Positions 45,607 to 58,500 of a stretch of 64,000 nucleotides of DNA are shown here, piece by piece (positions within the stretch are counted from its first letter, which is position 1; the number at the start of each line of letters is the position of its first letter). The DNA is taken from contig NC_083344.1 of NCBI RefSeq assembly GCF_019175385.1, positions 22,514,380 through 22,578,379 of the forward strand. The letters are read 5' to 3'. The position numbers were made by a program, and so were the translations under genes. The notes under the pieces are model-generated. The model did no database searches. It saw nothing but the letters and a program-made list of their open reading frames with translations, and was not told the origin of the DNA. The stretch is from Lycium barbarum (Eukaryota; Streptophyta; Magnoliopsida; Solanales; Solanaceae).

Positions 45607-45837
45607 TTCTTCCCCCCTTAAGAACATTCGTCCTCGAATGTTATGTTCTCGGGGATTCTATAAACATTTCGCCAGAGTTTCCACTGTAATATGGCACTAC
45701 TGTCCTGTCACAATAGCCCATAATAACAATGCCTCACAGGGCCACAACATAATAGCAATAATGTTTGGCCACACACGACCCAAATGCATAAAAAGGAAAA
45801 CATACATACCTTATTTCTTCGATGTAAATAAAACCTG
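45607..45837 (-). other. 3' interior fragment of a B-type gypsy element with PPT
   Basis: Minus strand: the hairpin AACATTCG / CGAATGTT (45642-45623) and the purine run CTTAAGGGGGGAAGAA abut the LTR. The rest is non-coding and stops where copia-derived sequence begins. Confidence 0.65.
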
Positions 45838-46612
45838 AGAGATTACTCTAAGAAGAAACTCATATCACTATCAAGTGTGTTAATTGATGCTTATCATGCT
45901 CTGGTTACTGAGAGAAAGAAGCTGAATCATGCTCTTGATGAAATAGAACTAGATAAGGAGGATCTGTGTGTGATGACAAAAGAAATGGGGTATGTTTGAG
46001 ACAAACCAAAAAAATATCTTGTTGGAATGTCAAGTGAGAAAAGATAGGGAAACCTCCTAAAAAATAGTAGAAGTAGCAAGTGAGACTTCCTTAGAACTTG
46101 AAGCTGAACTAAAGAAAGTAAAGTCAAGTAGTACTGCTAAAATTGAGAAGAACGAACTGCTAAGAAAAGATCTGAAGAAGGCTAAGTTCGACTTTGACAA
46201 AACTCTCAAGTGGACCTAATCTTCTGGCGCAATCTCCTCCAGAAATGAGAAAAATGGAAATGTTAGAAAAGGACTTGGCTTTGAGAAGGAGAAGATGCCC
46301 TATGATCTCCACAGCAAACATGTTCCCACAACTAAAGATCAGCCATTTCCTCCTTGCGGGCAAACAAGTTGTCACCAAGAGCCTTACAAGATAAAGACTA
46401 ATGTTGTTCAAAAGAATAGGAGTGTTGTCAAGAAGGCAACCAGAGTGAAAGGAACAGGTCCTCAAAAGAAAGGACATTTGAAGAAACGAAGGAATGTGCT
46501 GCCCGTATGGGCTAAAAAGAGTCTAATTTACCCCTTCTATAACCACAAAGGACCCAAGCTGGGTTGGGTTCCCAAATCTAATGACTAGCATCACTTAACA
46601 GGGTGGGAGAAA
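45838..46612 (+). pseudogene. Ty1/copia gag C-terminal region, degraded
   Basis: Reading in pieces gives a coiled-coil gag region (LIDAYHALVTERKKLNHAL), then KAKFDFDKTLKWT, KGLGFEKEKMPYD and GPKLGWVPKSN. This order is typical of plant copia polyproteins between gag and integrase. Several stops occur (TGA in MGYV*D, TAG and TAA further on). The usual CCHC knuckle is lost: only PPCGQTSCH remains where it should be. The longest open piece is 46295-46588. The right edge is the target of the solo LTR at 46613. No copia LTRs were recognised. Confidence 0.65.
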
Positions 46613-46919
46613 TGTCACGACCCAACCAGAGGGCCATGACGGGCACCCGGAGCTAACTTACCGAGCATCTCTGAACATACATATCATAATCATTCCAAGG
46701 TGAGCCATGTTACACCCCTCGAGTTCGAAGTAGTAGAACCTATGATTTTCTAGTCAGGCATGCCCTTGGAATATAGACCCGAGCCTGAGTTTGGAGGTAG
46801 AAAGTTCCTTACCCCGTGTACGAGGGTACCAGCAGATATTCCTGGCAATTTATAGAGTTAGAAGTTGAACGAATTGAATCGACGCGGTTTGAACTGAATC
46901 AGAGAATTGTGCCGAACAC

Positions 46920-47060
46920 CAATCATCGTCGACGGGTCGTCGACATGGTCAACGGACTGTTGATTTGGGGCGTCGACAAGGTCCCGCAGCGTTGCATCTG
47001 CATCTGCAGGTCGACGGAGCAAGTCGACGGACCGTCGACACGTCGATGGGCCGTCGACCC
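46920..47060. repeat. GTCGACGG-N-CCGTCGAC palindrome cluster
   Basis: Includes a perfect palindrome GTCGACGG-A-CCGTCGAC (47023-47039) plus GTCGACGGGTCGTCGAC and TCGATGGGCCGTCGAC. The ACGG-N-CCGT core is shared with the B-type clusters but the outer bases differ. Confidence 0.8.
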
Positions 47061-47490
47061 GCTCGTTGAACCGGACCGCTGTAGCCTTTTTGGCTTCCAA
47101 GTATAAATAGGTGTTTCATAACCCTATTTCATATTTTCCTCCTTTTGAAATCAGAAAAACCCTAATATCTATTCTCTCTCAATATTTTTCATCATATTAG
47201 TGAAGATTTAACAAGACTCGGACCCCGTAAACCCGAGCTTGTGAAGAAGAAGGTTGTTTCTAAGGTGTCTTCAAGGTCGTGAAGATTAGGGATTTGAAGT
47301 TGAAGTGATTCTTGAGATTTTTTACCCCTCAAGGTATGTAAAGGATTTCTGCCCTTGTATTTGAGTTTATTATCAAGAGTTTTAGTGATCTAAGTAAAGA
47401 GGAGGTATTTGTGGGAGTGGTAATTTGATGAAGGACAAGATGGTGACATGGGGTTATTTTAAGAGATGATTGGGGATAAAATTGAGTATA

Positions 47491-47493
<3 letters not shown>

Positions 47494-47581
<88 letters not shown>
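47494..47581. repeat. (TA)n microsatellite
   Basis: About 40 nearly pure TA units inside the C-type LTR. Confidence 0.95.
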
Positions 47582-47582
<1 letters not shown>

Positions 47583-48106
47583 TGTTGTTATTGTTGTTGT
47601 GGTTAATGTTTGATTAAATGGGAAGTTGAAGAGTTGTAAGCTTATAAGGAAAATATTGTCTACAATTCATTAAGCTCTATATGCAACTAAAGAAGGTTAA
47701 TAAGAGAGGTAAATAGTCTAACGAAGGTCTATGTTATCTTAATTGTAGACTTGAAAGTTTGAGAGGTAGAAGTTGGACGATTGAGTATACTTCAAGGTAT
47801 GTTAAGGCCATTCTTTCCTTCTTTTGGCATGATCCTATGATATGATCCATGAAGTGAGTAAGCGAGCTTCTATATTACTCTACTCTTATAAGCATTAGAA
47901 GTACTTCAGTATTTGGTGTTCTTGTACCCCGTTTATGAGTGATCCTTCTATTCATGGGTCTAGTCTTATGTAGCCTGCTCTGGGCATACAGTTTATTCAT
48001 GCATTACATTCATTATATATTTATGTACATTGACCCGTGACCAGAAGGCGTTTTATACGTGAATATTAGATATATGTAAAGTATGAGAAGAGATATAGGC
48101 GTTATA

Positions 48107-51100
48107 TGTCACGACCCAACTCCGTAGGCCGCGACTAGTGTCCGTGCTAGACACTCAAACATACCCAATAACCCAAATTAGCAAACGACAGAATATTTTC
48201 AAATATAGAAGTCGCTTGGCGTTAATAATAACCATAAATGAACCGACACCGTACATGGAAGCTGATGAGGCTGTCACAGATCATATCATACCCAAACATA
48301 TACAGAACCCACACAAGTATGTCTATAGACCTCTACAGATCATAACAAAATCATAAGACGGGACAGGGCCCCGTCATACCCCTGAATCGCATACATATAT
48401 ATAATATAGCGGCAGACTGTACCAATATACAGGCTCTGAACGAAAGAGCGCTCCCAATATAGCAGAATAGATGTCCTAGGCAGGCGATCAGCAAATCTGT
48501 CTTCTGTACCTGCGCGGCATGAAAACGCAGCCCCCGAAGAAAGGGGGTTAGTACGAAATATGTACAGAGTATGTAAAGCACGGAACGTAGTAAACAAAGT
48601 CATAATTGAAGCAGAAGATACAGAAAATGAACTGAATATCCAAATTAGCAAAATGCTGATCATATAGCATAAATAGTATTCGCTGAAAACATATGTCGTA
48701 CCTGGTCCCATTACGGAACAAGATCATAACCGAAACAGAACTTACAGAGAAGTGAGTGTAACATTCGAAGTATCAAATGCATATTTTCAAAACATAAGGA
48801 GTGTGTACAGAAACATATACCATATCATATCCGACCCCTGCCAAGGGACTCGGCAAACAGAACGTGGCCACCCCCCGACGCTGGTGCCACCACACATAAG
48901 GAGCAGAATAGGGGATAACCCCGTAACATAACATATCATATCAGATGGCCATATCAGATCATATCATATCAGAATGTGTGTACATGGCACAGCATACTCC
49001 ACAACCCATGTACATATATACCTGCCCCCTCAGATCGAGGCACGGCGAACAATGCAGTGGAATACGCTTGACAACATATCCTGGCCCGGGCTCAGTGGGA
49101 GAAACATTGAGGCATCCACGAATGGAGTAGTGAGAAACTAAATGCAATAAAAATACCATATATTTCCAGAGACTCAATGAGGCATATCGGATGACAAATC
49201 AAACCAATGAAATCCGACAGAATCATAGTAAGTGTATGTCGTATGTCATAATGAGTTACGGAAGAATAATCCTTCAGGGATCATTTTCATATTCCAAAAT
49301 AGTATACCAGACTCGAGGGAATCATTAAAACAATTTTCCTTAGTAGTTAAAAGGATAGTTAAAACGTTTCATTTTATATTGTTCGAAAATAAGGCAATAG
49401 TAGAATAAGAGAGCAAAGCGGGAATAGTGGAACTAAATGCAATACAAAATATCGTACCTTTACAGAGACTCAATATAGTACCCCGAATAAGCATCATTAG
49501 TAGTTGGAAAAATAGATACGACGTTTCCTTAAAAATTGCTTGACATCAAGTTACAAAGGACCATAAGGGTAAAATCGGAAATAGCGGGCCCACCTCGGGA
49601 CAACCAAAGCGGCGGGCTCAAATTACGTGTATTAAGCTTATGGGGTCACCTACAGAGGTCCTAGGGCATTCCATAACTTCCTAAGTGATTTGGAGAAATT
49701 TTGCATAATTTTTCATTAAAGCATACTAAAAGGGTTCAATTCTATTGAACGAAAATGTGACAATTTCAGACGCGGATTCCGATGAGCAGAATATGCTCCG
49801 AGGCGTGAATCCGATCCTAGTACATCTAGGACATGCCAAAAGAAGAATCGGGGTGGCTTTACATACCTTTTACGCACTTTACGCCTTTCCAAGTTCACTT
49901 CCCGTTTCGTCCAAAATCTGCAAATGCTCACATTTACCAAATGTTAACCATAAGGCTTTAGGCTTAAATCTAAAGTTAACACTTTTCTACAGAAATTTGG
50001 GCAGCATCTCCCCTATACATATAGCATCCCCGAGAATTCAACTCGGCTAAAACAATCAACAACAACCCAACAACAACACCACCAACAACAACAATCACTA
50101 TAAAACACTCAATATGGCACAACTAGTTCCCTTTCCAACATAGTGCAATATCTTCCATTTCAACTTCAAATTTCCAAACCAAGCTCGATGGTTTCACATT
50201 CATCATTAATCTAGATCATCACAATATAATTTCGAAGCATTTCATATCATTTCCACAAAATATTCACAAGATATACAAAATATACAAAATTTCCACCAAA
50301 GTCATAATTCATCCAAAACTTCTAATCTTTAACATACTTATTCATAACATGTTTCCATCTTCCTATTACATCAACAATCATCATTATTTGCACCTCAACA
50401 ACTTCATTTCCATAATGTCATAAAATCATACTAAAATGACACAAACTTCTACATTCCATTACAATGCAAACTTATATCATTTTACCTTCATTTACATTGC
50501 AAGGATCACCACAACACAACTAACATATTAAACAAAATTAATTCATTCCCATTCCAATTTCAATATACCACTCGGCCAATACATATAATTCCAACTTCAA
50601 CCAAATTCAATCAACTTTCATTTCCAATATGAATTTCACCATAACCACAACTAGAATACAACATAAAATTAACTCATCTTTGACTACACAACCACACATG
50701 TACACGGCTACATTCATACATATATATATTCATGCAACTTCCATATTTTCATGAATTTTAACCCGTTCTACTTCCCACAACATAAACCAAACCTTCCTAA
50801 CACATAAAAAGGAATTAAATCTTACCCTTTCTCTTCAACTTCTTCACTTGGCCAAAGTGCGGAAACAATGAAACGGATGACTTATCTTCCGAAACAATTA
50901 TACTATGTTGTAGAGGACTCTTGAATTAGTGGAAATACTACAAGAAAACAATTTTTGGAACAAAATTTAAAGCACCTAATTTCCATGGTCTTGGCCGAAA
51001 TGGCCCCTTTCTCTTGCTCTTCATCTTTTGTCTTCTCCTTATCTAATTTTTCTTGAAGCTTCAAAAGGATAAAGACCCCTTTTTAATATAATTGTCACAT

Positions 51101-51595
51101 GACTAATCACATGACAATTTCATATTGTGGGTTTGGGCCAAGGCTTGGCCGGCCTCCCTTCAAACTTGGGCCTAAATTCTTTTCTTTTCATTTTGTTTGG
51201 GCCAATTCGGTTGGTCCCGAGTTGGGCCTATCCCACTGACCTTTCGACCTTAAAACGTCCATATCTCCTTGTACCAACGTCACCTAGGAACCCACGACCT
51301 ATGGTTGGAAAGCTAATTCAATTATCTATAACTTCTATCTCTTGGTATTTTTCCAAATTCCAAACTTATAATACCGTTTTTGCCCCTCCAAGTCAGGTCA
51401 CCCGGAAACGTTTTCTTAAAAATATTCGTTTGGAGGGCTTCCACTTTGATTTGGCCCAAGGGTCCTTCATGAGTTGTGTTTAACTTTACATATGTGATTC
51501 ATATAGCTTGTCACATGTTCCAAAAAAAAATCTTGATGTGTGGGCCCCACCTCAGCTTACAAATAATACGACGTTCAAAAATACGGGATATAACA
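48107..51595 (-). mobile_element. Solo LTR, A-type (3489 bp), TSD ttata
   Basis: TGTCACGACCC to CGGGATATAACA with ttata at 48102-48106 and 51596-51600. The LTR resembles those of E1 and E5. U3 inverted repeat AATTGTCA/TGACAATT (51090-51119), twin hairpins (48577-48508; the first stem partly lost). No internal sequence. Confidence 0.93.
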
Positions 51596-53884
51596 TTATA
51601 CACGCATTACCACTATGATGATGATATTGATTATGGCCGTAGAGGAGCCGATATGATATGATGAGATGCCATAGAGTCTTTAAAGGCGTTATATACGCAC
51701 ATATATCAGGCGTTATATACGCACACATATATAGATGCATGACCATCATTGATAGGCATGAGCGTGCATATTATGTGCCCACAGAGGCATTGTCAGTTAT
51801 ACAGATTTATGCAGATTTAGGCAGATACCAGTTCATACAAGTACATGCAGTTAGTCATTTCAGTTTATGAGTTCAGATCTTATCCATGATTCTTATGTAT
51901 CTATGTTGTTCTTATGCCTTACGTACTCGGTACATTATCCGTACTGACTCCCCGTTGATCGGGGGGTTGCGTTCATGCCTGCAGGTATAGGGAGACAGAC
52001 AGGTGGTCCAGCTTAGTAGGATCTCTAGATCTAGCAGTGGTCAGTACACTCTATTTGATCCGGAGCTACAGTCAATTTTGGTATGCTGCCCTTTTGAGAT
52101 GTGTATGCATATGTGTATGACGGGGCCCTGTACCATCCTTTCTACAGCTTTTTTTCCAGTAGAGCTGTGTGGACAGATGTATGTAGTAGTCAGAAGATGT
52201 AGCCTTGTCGGCTTCTATTCGTTTGTGTACAATATATGTAGCAGCCTAGCTGGCTTGCACTGTTCTTCCGTATGTTGTGGATATATATGCAGATTGTACA
52301 GAATTCTGATGTTTCCCTCTTATGAGATCAGTTAATGCCATTTATGGGCCTTTGATGTTCAGTATATTTCAGATACGAGTTTAGGGGTGGTTGGTCGCTA
52401 GAGGTTAGACACTCGTCACAACTCATCGGTTTGGGTCGTGACAGGCAACAAAGGTAGCTCATGGGTATCACATTCTATAAGGGCATATAACACAAGATAT
52501 TGACACATCTCTATATAATCAGTAACAGCTATGCCGATAGATAAAAGCCAAAAAGCCTGCCATAATATTATATGACAAAATGAACTAATAAGGTTAGGGG
52601 ACATCTAGCTACATACATTTGTCTACGAGCCTCTATATATATTACTGGAAATCTGTGAAGAAGGGGCAGGACTCCGCCATGCCCAAGTATATACACAAAT
52701 GAGTAATACCAGTGAATTGCAACTCTTGAGACTACGCTGATAAAGCTCCTAAGGGCCTGGTCCGTCTAACTGTCTACCTGTGGGCATGAACGCAGCGTCT
52801 ACAAGAAAGGATGTCAGTACGAGCAATGTACTAAGTATGTAAGGCATGAATAACAACATAACAAGAGATATGGAGAATAACATGAGTTAAAGAGATAACT
52901 TGTACATTTGAATGCCTCTTAAGGGGGATACCATGCATGCTTAGTCTCTTTAAAAACATTTTTCATACATATAGAACATAATAGTGCTGCGGAACGTGCA
53001 ACCCGATATGTAAATCATATCATCATTACATATTTTGTCGAGGAATGAACGGCCCGATCCATTTCACCATAAATAGCACGTCCGGGACGATATCATAGTA
53101 TACCAGCTGATCAGGTGGTTATGCGTATATAACGCCTCACCTTTCTCCATATCCCATATATACATATATAATATACATATATAGTATAAGTGTCACGACC
53201 CAGCTAGGGGCCATGACGGGTACTCGGGGCTGACCACCGAGCACCACTCGTTCTAATACTCATCATACTCATTAAGCCTCCGTTTTCGTTCATAAACTCA
53301 TATTCATAAGAAAATCATTTTCATTAAAAAACATAAATAATTTTATATACATAAGCCCTTTGGCTATGAAAAGATAATGTACACATATCTACGTATATAC
53401 AGTAGTGACCTTGTGAGACCATATAACCCACACATACGTTTCTACGAGCCTCTACTAGAGTACTAGACATATGGACGGGACAAGACCCCGTCATGCCCAA
53501 AATACTTATACATAAATATGTACACAAAAGTATAAACCCGATTAGCACTTCCAGAATAATGTAGTGCTTCTGCAAATCTGCTGATAGCTCCTAAAGGTCT
53601 GCGCCGTCTCCCTGTCTACCTGTGGGCATGAACACAGCGTCCAAAGAAAATGAATGTCAGTACGAATATTGTACTGAGTATGTAAGGCATGAATGAAACA
53701 AACATAATAGAGAAATCATAAGTCATGAGGTGAAGGCAAAACCTGCGCGACCTTTAAGGGTGAATACATTTCATACATATATCACATATACATAGTCGTC
53801 GTACATGAACCATCATAGCGTATACATCATCGTGTCATATAATTCATCATCGTAGTGCCGTAGCTTCTCATACACATAAAACAT

Positions 53885-54035
53885 ATCCGTATTCGGCCAC
53901 GTAGGGCTCGACAATATCCGTATTCGGCCACATGGAGGCTCGACAGTATTCGTATTCGGCCACGTAGTGGCTCGACAATATCACATACATATCTTCCATA
54001 TTCAGCCACGTAGTGGCTCGACCATATCACATGCA
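53885..54035. repeat. Tandem array, about 32-nt unit (TATTCGGCCACGTAGTGGCTCGACA)
   Basis: Four imperfect units; each contains GGCCACGTAGTGGC-like complementary halves. Confidence 0.8.
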
Positions 54036-55216
54036 TCATACAAGGATCAATATATCTCATCATTATCATTTCCATCCTATACATCTTATAAGCTTATCGT
54101 AACCTTTCATTAATGCACACATTTAAATTTAAAGACAATCTATAACAATGTCGGGGTGACGTAAGGTCGAGAGCCCCCTCTTATATTATGAACGTTTATG
54201 AGTATCTTGCCTCGCCTTGAAGGAAATAGAGCATAAGGCGAGTGTTAACAAAGATAACATCATTAGCCTTATAGGAACATCATGCCACAATTTCTTGAAT
54301 CGGTATACTCTAGCTCATTATCATCACCATCATATTCGTATGTAATTCAATATATTGAAGGACTCATAGGCTTCGTTTTGTAGAAGGATTATATAAGAAT
54401 TGAAGGATTCATGCCTTTTGAAAGAAAAGATAAGCCTTACATACCTTTTCCTTTAGCTATTCTACCGCTTGATCGTTTCTCTTCAATATTCGCGTCTTTA
54501 CCTTCAAGAGAATTCGCATCAACGTCAGTTAATCGATTATAAGAACGCGTGACTATTTTGTAGGGAAATTTGGGCAGCATTTCCTTTGTTTCTACTACTT
54601 TTCGCATGTTTAGTTTCAACTACCAAACATTCATAACAACACTCACAATATCATATCAACAATCGTCATTTATCTACATTTACCACATTCCACCATTTTT
54701 CTCCAATTTCTCCACATTTACGGGTTTTAGCTCATCATCACTTTTTCTTATACATCACTCCTATTTTATGGTCTACACGTCATTTATAACATATTTATAC
54801 TCCCAACTCATCAACATTCATAATTCAATCCAACTATCATTCAACTATGGCACTATTCACATTTTATGACCCATTTACTACACTCTTCTATAATACAAGT
54901 GTTTCAACGTATGAATACTTCAATCATCATGAGAAAGTCATAAAACTTACGTTAGATGTGGTAGGAATGAGCCTTGAGTAGCAATACTCTTCTATGCCAA
55001 AAACCCTACTTTACTTCCTTTACAATTTCTTGGTGTAGATGAACTTTGATGAGTTTCACGCTCTTGATTTCATGGTTTTAGTGTTGTTGATCTTGATTTT
55101 CCTTTGCTTCTCTTGTGGATGAATATTAGAGAGTATTCTAGATGTTTCTTGAAGTGTGGAGTGAAAATGAAATGAAAAAGGGTCCCTTATACTTAACTTT
55201 AACTATGATTTTTATG

Positions 55217-55470
55217 AACAGTTGTCGAAGTGTACAGTGGCCGTAAACCCAGTTTACGGGCCGTATTCTGGTTTATGGTCCGTCTTTCACGACCGTATTT
55301 AAGCATAACAGAACCAGAAAGGTTTGCTGGAGTCATGTGGGTTTACGGTCCATATTCTGAGTCGTATTTAACCATTTAGACATTTGGCAGAAAGTTGAAG
55401 TTTTTGAATGTTGAAAGACGATAGCAGTTTACGGTCCATAAACCACTTTACGGGTCGTATTCTATTTTAC
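55217..55470. repeat. ACGG-N-CCGT palindrome cluster, partly decayed
   Basis: TTTACGGGCCGTATT, TTTATGGTCCGTC, TTTACGGTCCATA and TTTACGGGTCGTATT with spacing similar to the other B LTRs. Confidence 0.75.
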
Positions 55471-57372
55471 GACCAACTGGGCTGAATTGCAAATCTGCAA
55501 CTTTCGCATTTTCAAAACTCATAAGTAGTCATCCCCTTCTTAGTAAAACATCATACACTCATACTCTTCGTTGGTCTATTCATTGTACGTTCACGGAGAA
55601 ATTTTCGAGGTGTAACAATAAGTAGCATGCATGAGAGCCCAAATAAAAGCTACTACTTTATCCGAGTGACATAAGGTCAGTAACCGACGATTTATATTAC
55701 GTAACAATCATCATCGCTATATCTTACCTTAGAGTAACAATTATCATAAGGCCAGATCAACAACAATGAATAAAATCAAGAAAATCATGAAATAAACTCA
55801 ATAATTTCATAATAGCATCAAATCCATTAGCTTTGGAATCTCTAGAATGGGATCATCATCATCATCATAGAAAACATCTATCTTTGGCATCATAAGAACT
55901 TTGATAATCATGAACTTCTAGCTTTTTGGAAATAAGGATATTATGGAAAACATATATGGGTTCATAAGAAAAGAATCATGCCTTTAGAATGAAAGGGACT
56001 AGCCTTAACATACCTTTTGGGTCTCCTTTACTACTCAATGCTTATCCTTCCAAGCTTGTAAATCTACATTCAAGAGAATTCATACTATTGTTAGGCTTAT
56101 CGTCACACGCTTATCTTAAGCCTTCAAATTAAACCACTTTAGAATCTGCCGAAATTCAGGCAGCATCTCTCCTATATCTTCTACTCCCTCCAATCTTCAA
56201 AAGAACTCCCAATGCATCATAAAACATCAACAATTCCATAATCAAAAGATTACATTAAAACTATACTCAATTCAATCCCAACACTTCTTTTCATAATCAA
56301 TCCATAACAACAATTTCATACAACCCCTTATACACTCGTATACAACAATTCCTTAACATCATTATTATCCCTCATAACAAGATTATGCTCAAAACATACT
56401 AATAATTATAACTCAAGTTAATTCACAACTCAAATTATAATCAAATGCATATTTGAACTTTTCCTCCAATTGTCTTCTCCCCAAATCTTAACATAATTAT
56501 CAAACAAACTCATAAACATGAAACTAAGATGAAATCTTACCTCAAAATTGAAGAACACTTCAATTCCATGGTTACTCCACCTTAAAAATACTCATCCAAA
56601 CATCTTCAAGAAGAGGAGACAAGTGTAGACCTCACTTGGAACCATTAACCACTTTAATCTTCACTTTAATCCGTGGTTTGGGTCGAGAAATATGTTGGAA
56701 TATGTCTGGAGAGGCTTCTAGGACTTCCTAGGACTTGGGGCTATGTTAAAAATGAAATAAAAATGACCAAAATTGTCATATAGACTTGTACGAATATATA
56801 TGCATGTTGTGGAAGTTGAAGGAAGGTTTCTAGAGGATTTGGGATATGTATAGGGGTGTTTGGATGAAAAAATAAGGGGTAAAACCCCTTTTATAGAATT
56901 CTAGAGTCGGTTGGCACCGACCTAGAATTTTCGGGTACTGTAGTGCGCATGTCGCGCATTGTAGCTGCGTGTTTCTACTCTGCGAGCATGACTTATAACG
57001 TCCATAATTCTCTACACAGACGTCGTATCGATGAGCGGTTTGTTGCGTTGGAAACTAGACTTCATGAACTTTAATTTAGACTTTCGCGTTACTTCAAAAC
57101 TCCTCATATACTAAAAGAGTTTCATTCCCCAAATTGGCTCATACTTTGTTGTTCAAAGTAACGCTCATCTTTTCCCAAAGTCATACTAACTCAACTCCTT
57201 GCACTCAATTCCTTATAGGACCTTCCGGAATTCCTCATATGCATCCTTTACTCAAAAAATATACTTAATAACGCTTCGTCCCTTATACTCCAAAGTTGTT
57301 TTACTTAGCCATAGTTCAACATACTTGCGCTCAAATTTGATAAGTGCTTCTCCGCAAGTACGGGGTGTAACA

Positions 57373-58022
57373 AGAAAGAAGGAACAGCCAGCATAAACTG
57401 ATGAATTGTGATAGCTCCAAGGTGCAACTATGGTTAAGAAGTCTCCCCTCAAAGCCCTTATAGCAGGATGTGTGTGGTGTAATGATAAAACGAAGGATCT
57501 CTCATGAACAATGTTCCAGAAAGGCATCACTCAAAATGCTACAATAAGTGAAAAGGTACGCTGCTGACAAGTATTTTTTGGCTATGTTTAACTCACTTTT
57601 GTACCATTACACGTATACATGCATGGAAGGATCAGGATGATTCAAGCATAAGAAATGCTACACAGTTCACAGTGATGGCCTGATACTTCCAAAATTCTGA
57701 TCAGAGACCAAGTCTCTATATCTCAGGTCATAATTCTTTCAGTACTCATAAATGTATTTGAACTGCGAAAATTGCCAGATATGTCATGTGTCTTTTCCTC
57801 TTCCAAGAAATTTCAAAAGAATGTCCATGCCAAATCGTCACTTCCTTAACAAATCTGTTGTTCCCTCTTGCACCTATCCTAAAGTGCCACCTCTACCTCT
57901 TTAAAAAAAAATTCTCCTCATCCTTCTCTCTCTTTACTTTACCAAATATTTGAAATTCAGGACTTCATTTGTACATCTCTCTTGTACAATACTCGCCTAA
58001 ACTCTTCACATATTTTTCATGT
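57373..58022 (+). other. Non-coding stretch between copia remnant and transposon-protein start
   Basis: No ORF or known repeat recognised. The last 150 nt are pyrimidine-rich (CTCTTTAAAAAA, TTCTCTCTCTTTAC) and look like a promoter or 5' leader for the reading that starts at 58021. Confidence 0.4.
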
Positions 58023-58086
58023 CACCAAGTGCTTATAGAACATCACCAATCCTCGTCAAGCCTGATCAAATGGAGTCCAAATCATC
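58023..58086 (+). pseudogene. Possible 5' end of the transposon-protein gene, cut by LTR
   Basis: An ATG in a TTTTTCATGTC context opens a frame (MSPSAYRTSPILVKPDQMES) that ends at the LTR at 58087. Its likely continuation, after the LTR and about 30 nt of PBS-leader, is a frame reading HGINEATLALPIPI near 60650. The link is inference from position and style. Confidence 0.35.
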
Positions 58087-58219
58087 TGTTACACCTCGGA
58101 AATTTTTCGTGAGCCAACAATGAATAGACCAATGAAGGGCATGAGTGTGCGATGTTTTACTTAGTAGGGAATGACTATTTATGAACTTTGGAATTAAGAA
58201 AGTTGTAGAATTTCATTTC

Positions 58220-58500
58220 AGCCAGTGGTCGTAAAATGGAATACGGCCCGTAAAGTAATTTACGGACCGTAAAGTGTCATTGTCCTTCAACATTTTAAAA
58301 ATTTCAACTTTCTGTAAAATGCTTCAAATGGTTAAAAACGACTTGGAATACGGACCGTAAATTGAAATACGGCCCGTAAACTGAGTCGTAAACTGCCATG
58401 ATCTTCAGCCAACCTTTCTGTTTCTGATATGCTTAAATACGGTCACGAAGGACGGACCGTAAACCAGTATACGGCCCGTAAAGTGGGATTTACGACCACT
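58220..58500. repeat. ACGG-N-CCGT palindrome cluster
   Basis: Three pairs such as ATACGGCCCGTAAAG / TTTACGGACCGTAAAG, then TACGGACCGTAAA / TACGGCCCGTAAAC, and GACGGACCGTAAAC / TACGGCCCGTAAAG. Confidence 0.85.

Larger units (their letters stand above)
46708..52443 (+). mobile_element. LTR (related C-type), probably solo, split by 48107-51595
   Basis: TGTTACACCCC...GGTCGTGACA with no PBS or PPT beside it. The flanks agcca and ggcaa match at only 3 of 5 positions, so the target duplication is decayed or absent. Donors with GT at 47334 and 47797; twin hairpins at 51927-51984. Confidence 0.78.
53191..55617 (-). mobile_element. Solo LTR, B-type (2427 bp), TSD ataag
   Basis: TGTCACGACCC to CGAGGTGTAACA with ataag at 53186-53190 and 55618-55622. 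Contains a GGCCACGTAGTGGCTCGAC array (53885-54035), twin hairpins (53686-53620) and a palindrome cluster (55470-55217). Confidence 0.93.
46613..57372 (-). mobile_element. Solo LTR, B-type, TSD agaaa, hosting further solo LTRs
   Basis: TGTCACGACCC (46613) to GGGGTGTAACA (57372), with agaaa at 46608-46612 and 57373-57377. Own sequence: 46613-46707, 52444-53190 and 55618-57372 (about 2.6 kb); the rest is inserted. No PBS or PPT is attached. Decayed twin hairpins at 52833-52776. Instead of ACGG palindromes it has GCGCATGTCGCGCA near 56945-56960. Confidence 0.87.

Noticed and set aside
45838..46588. Host coiled-coil gene
   Set aside because: Order of motifs ending in GPKLGWVPKSN is that of copia polyproteins, and the frame is broken repeatedly.
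46703..52448. Target duplication for the 46708-52443 LTR (agcca / ggcaa)
   Set aside because: Only 3 of 5 positions match, so it is not claimed as a TSD.
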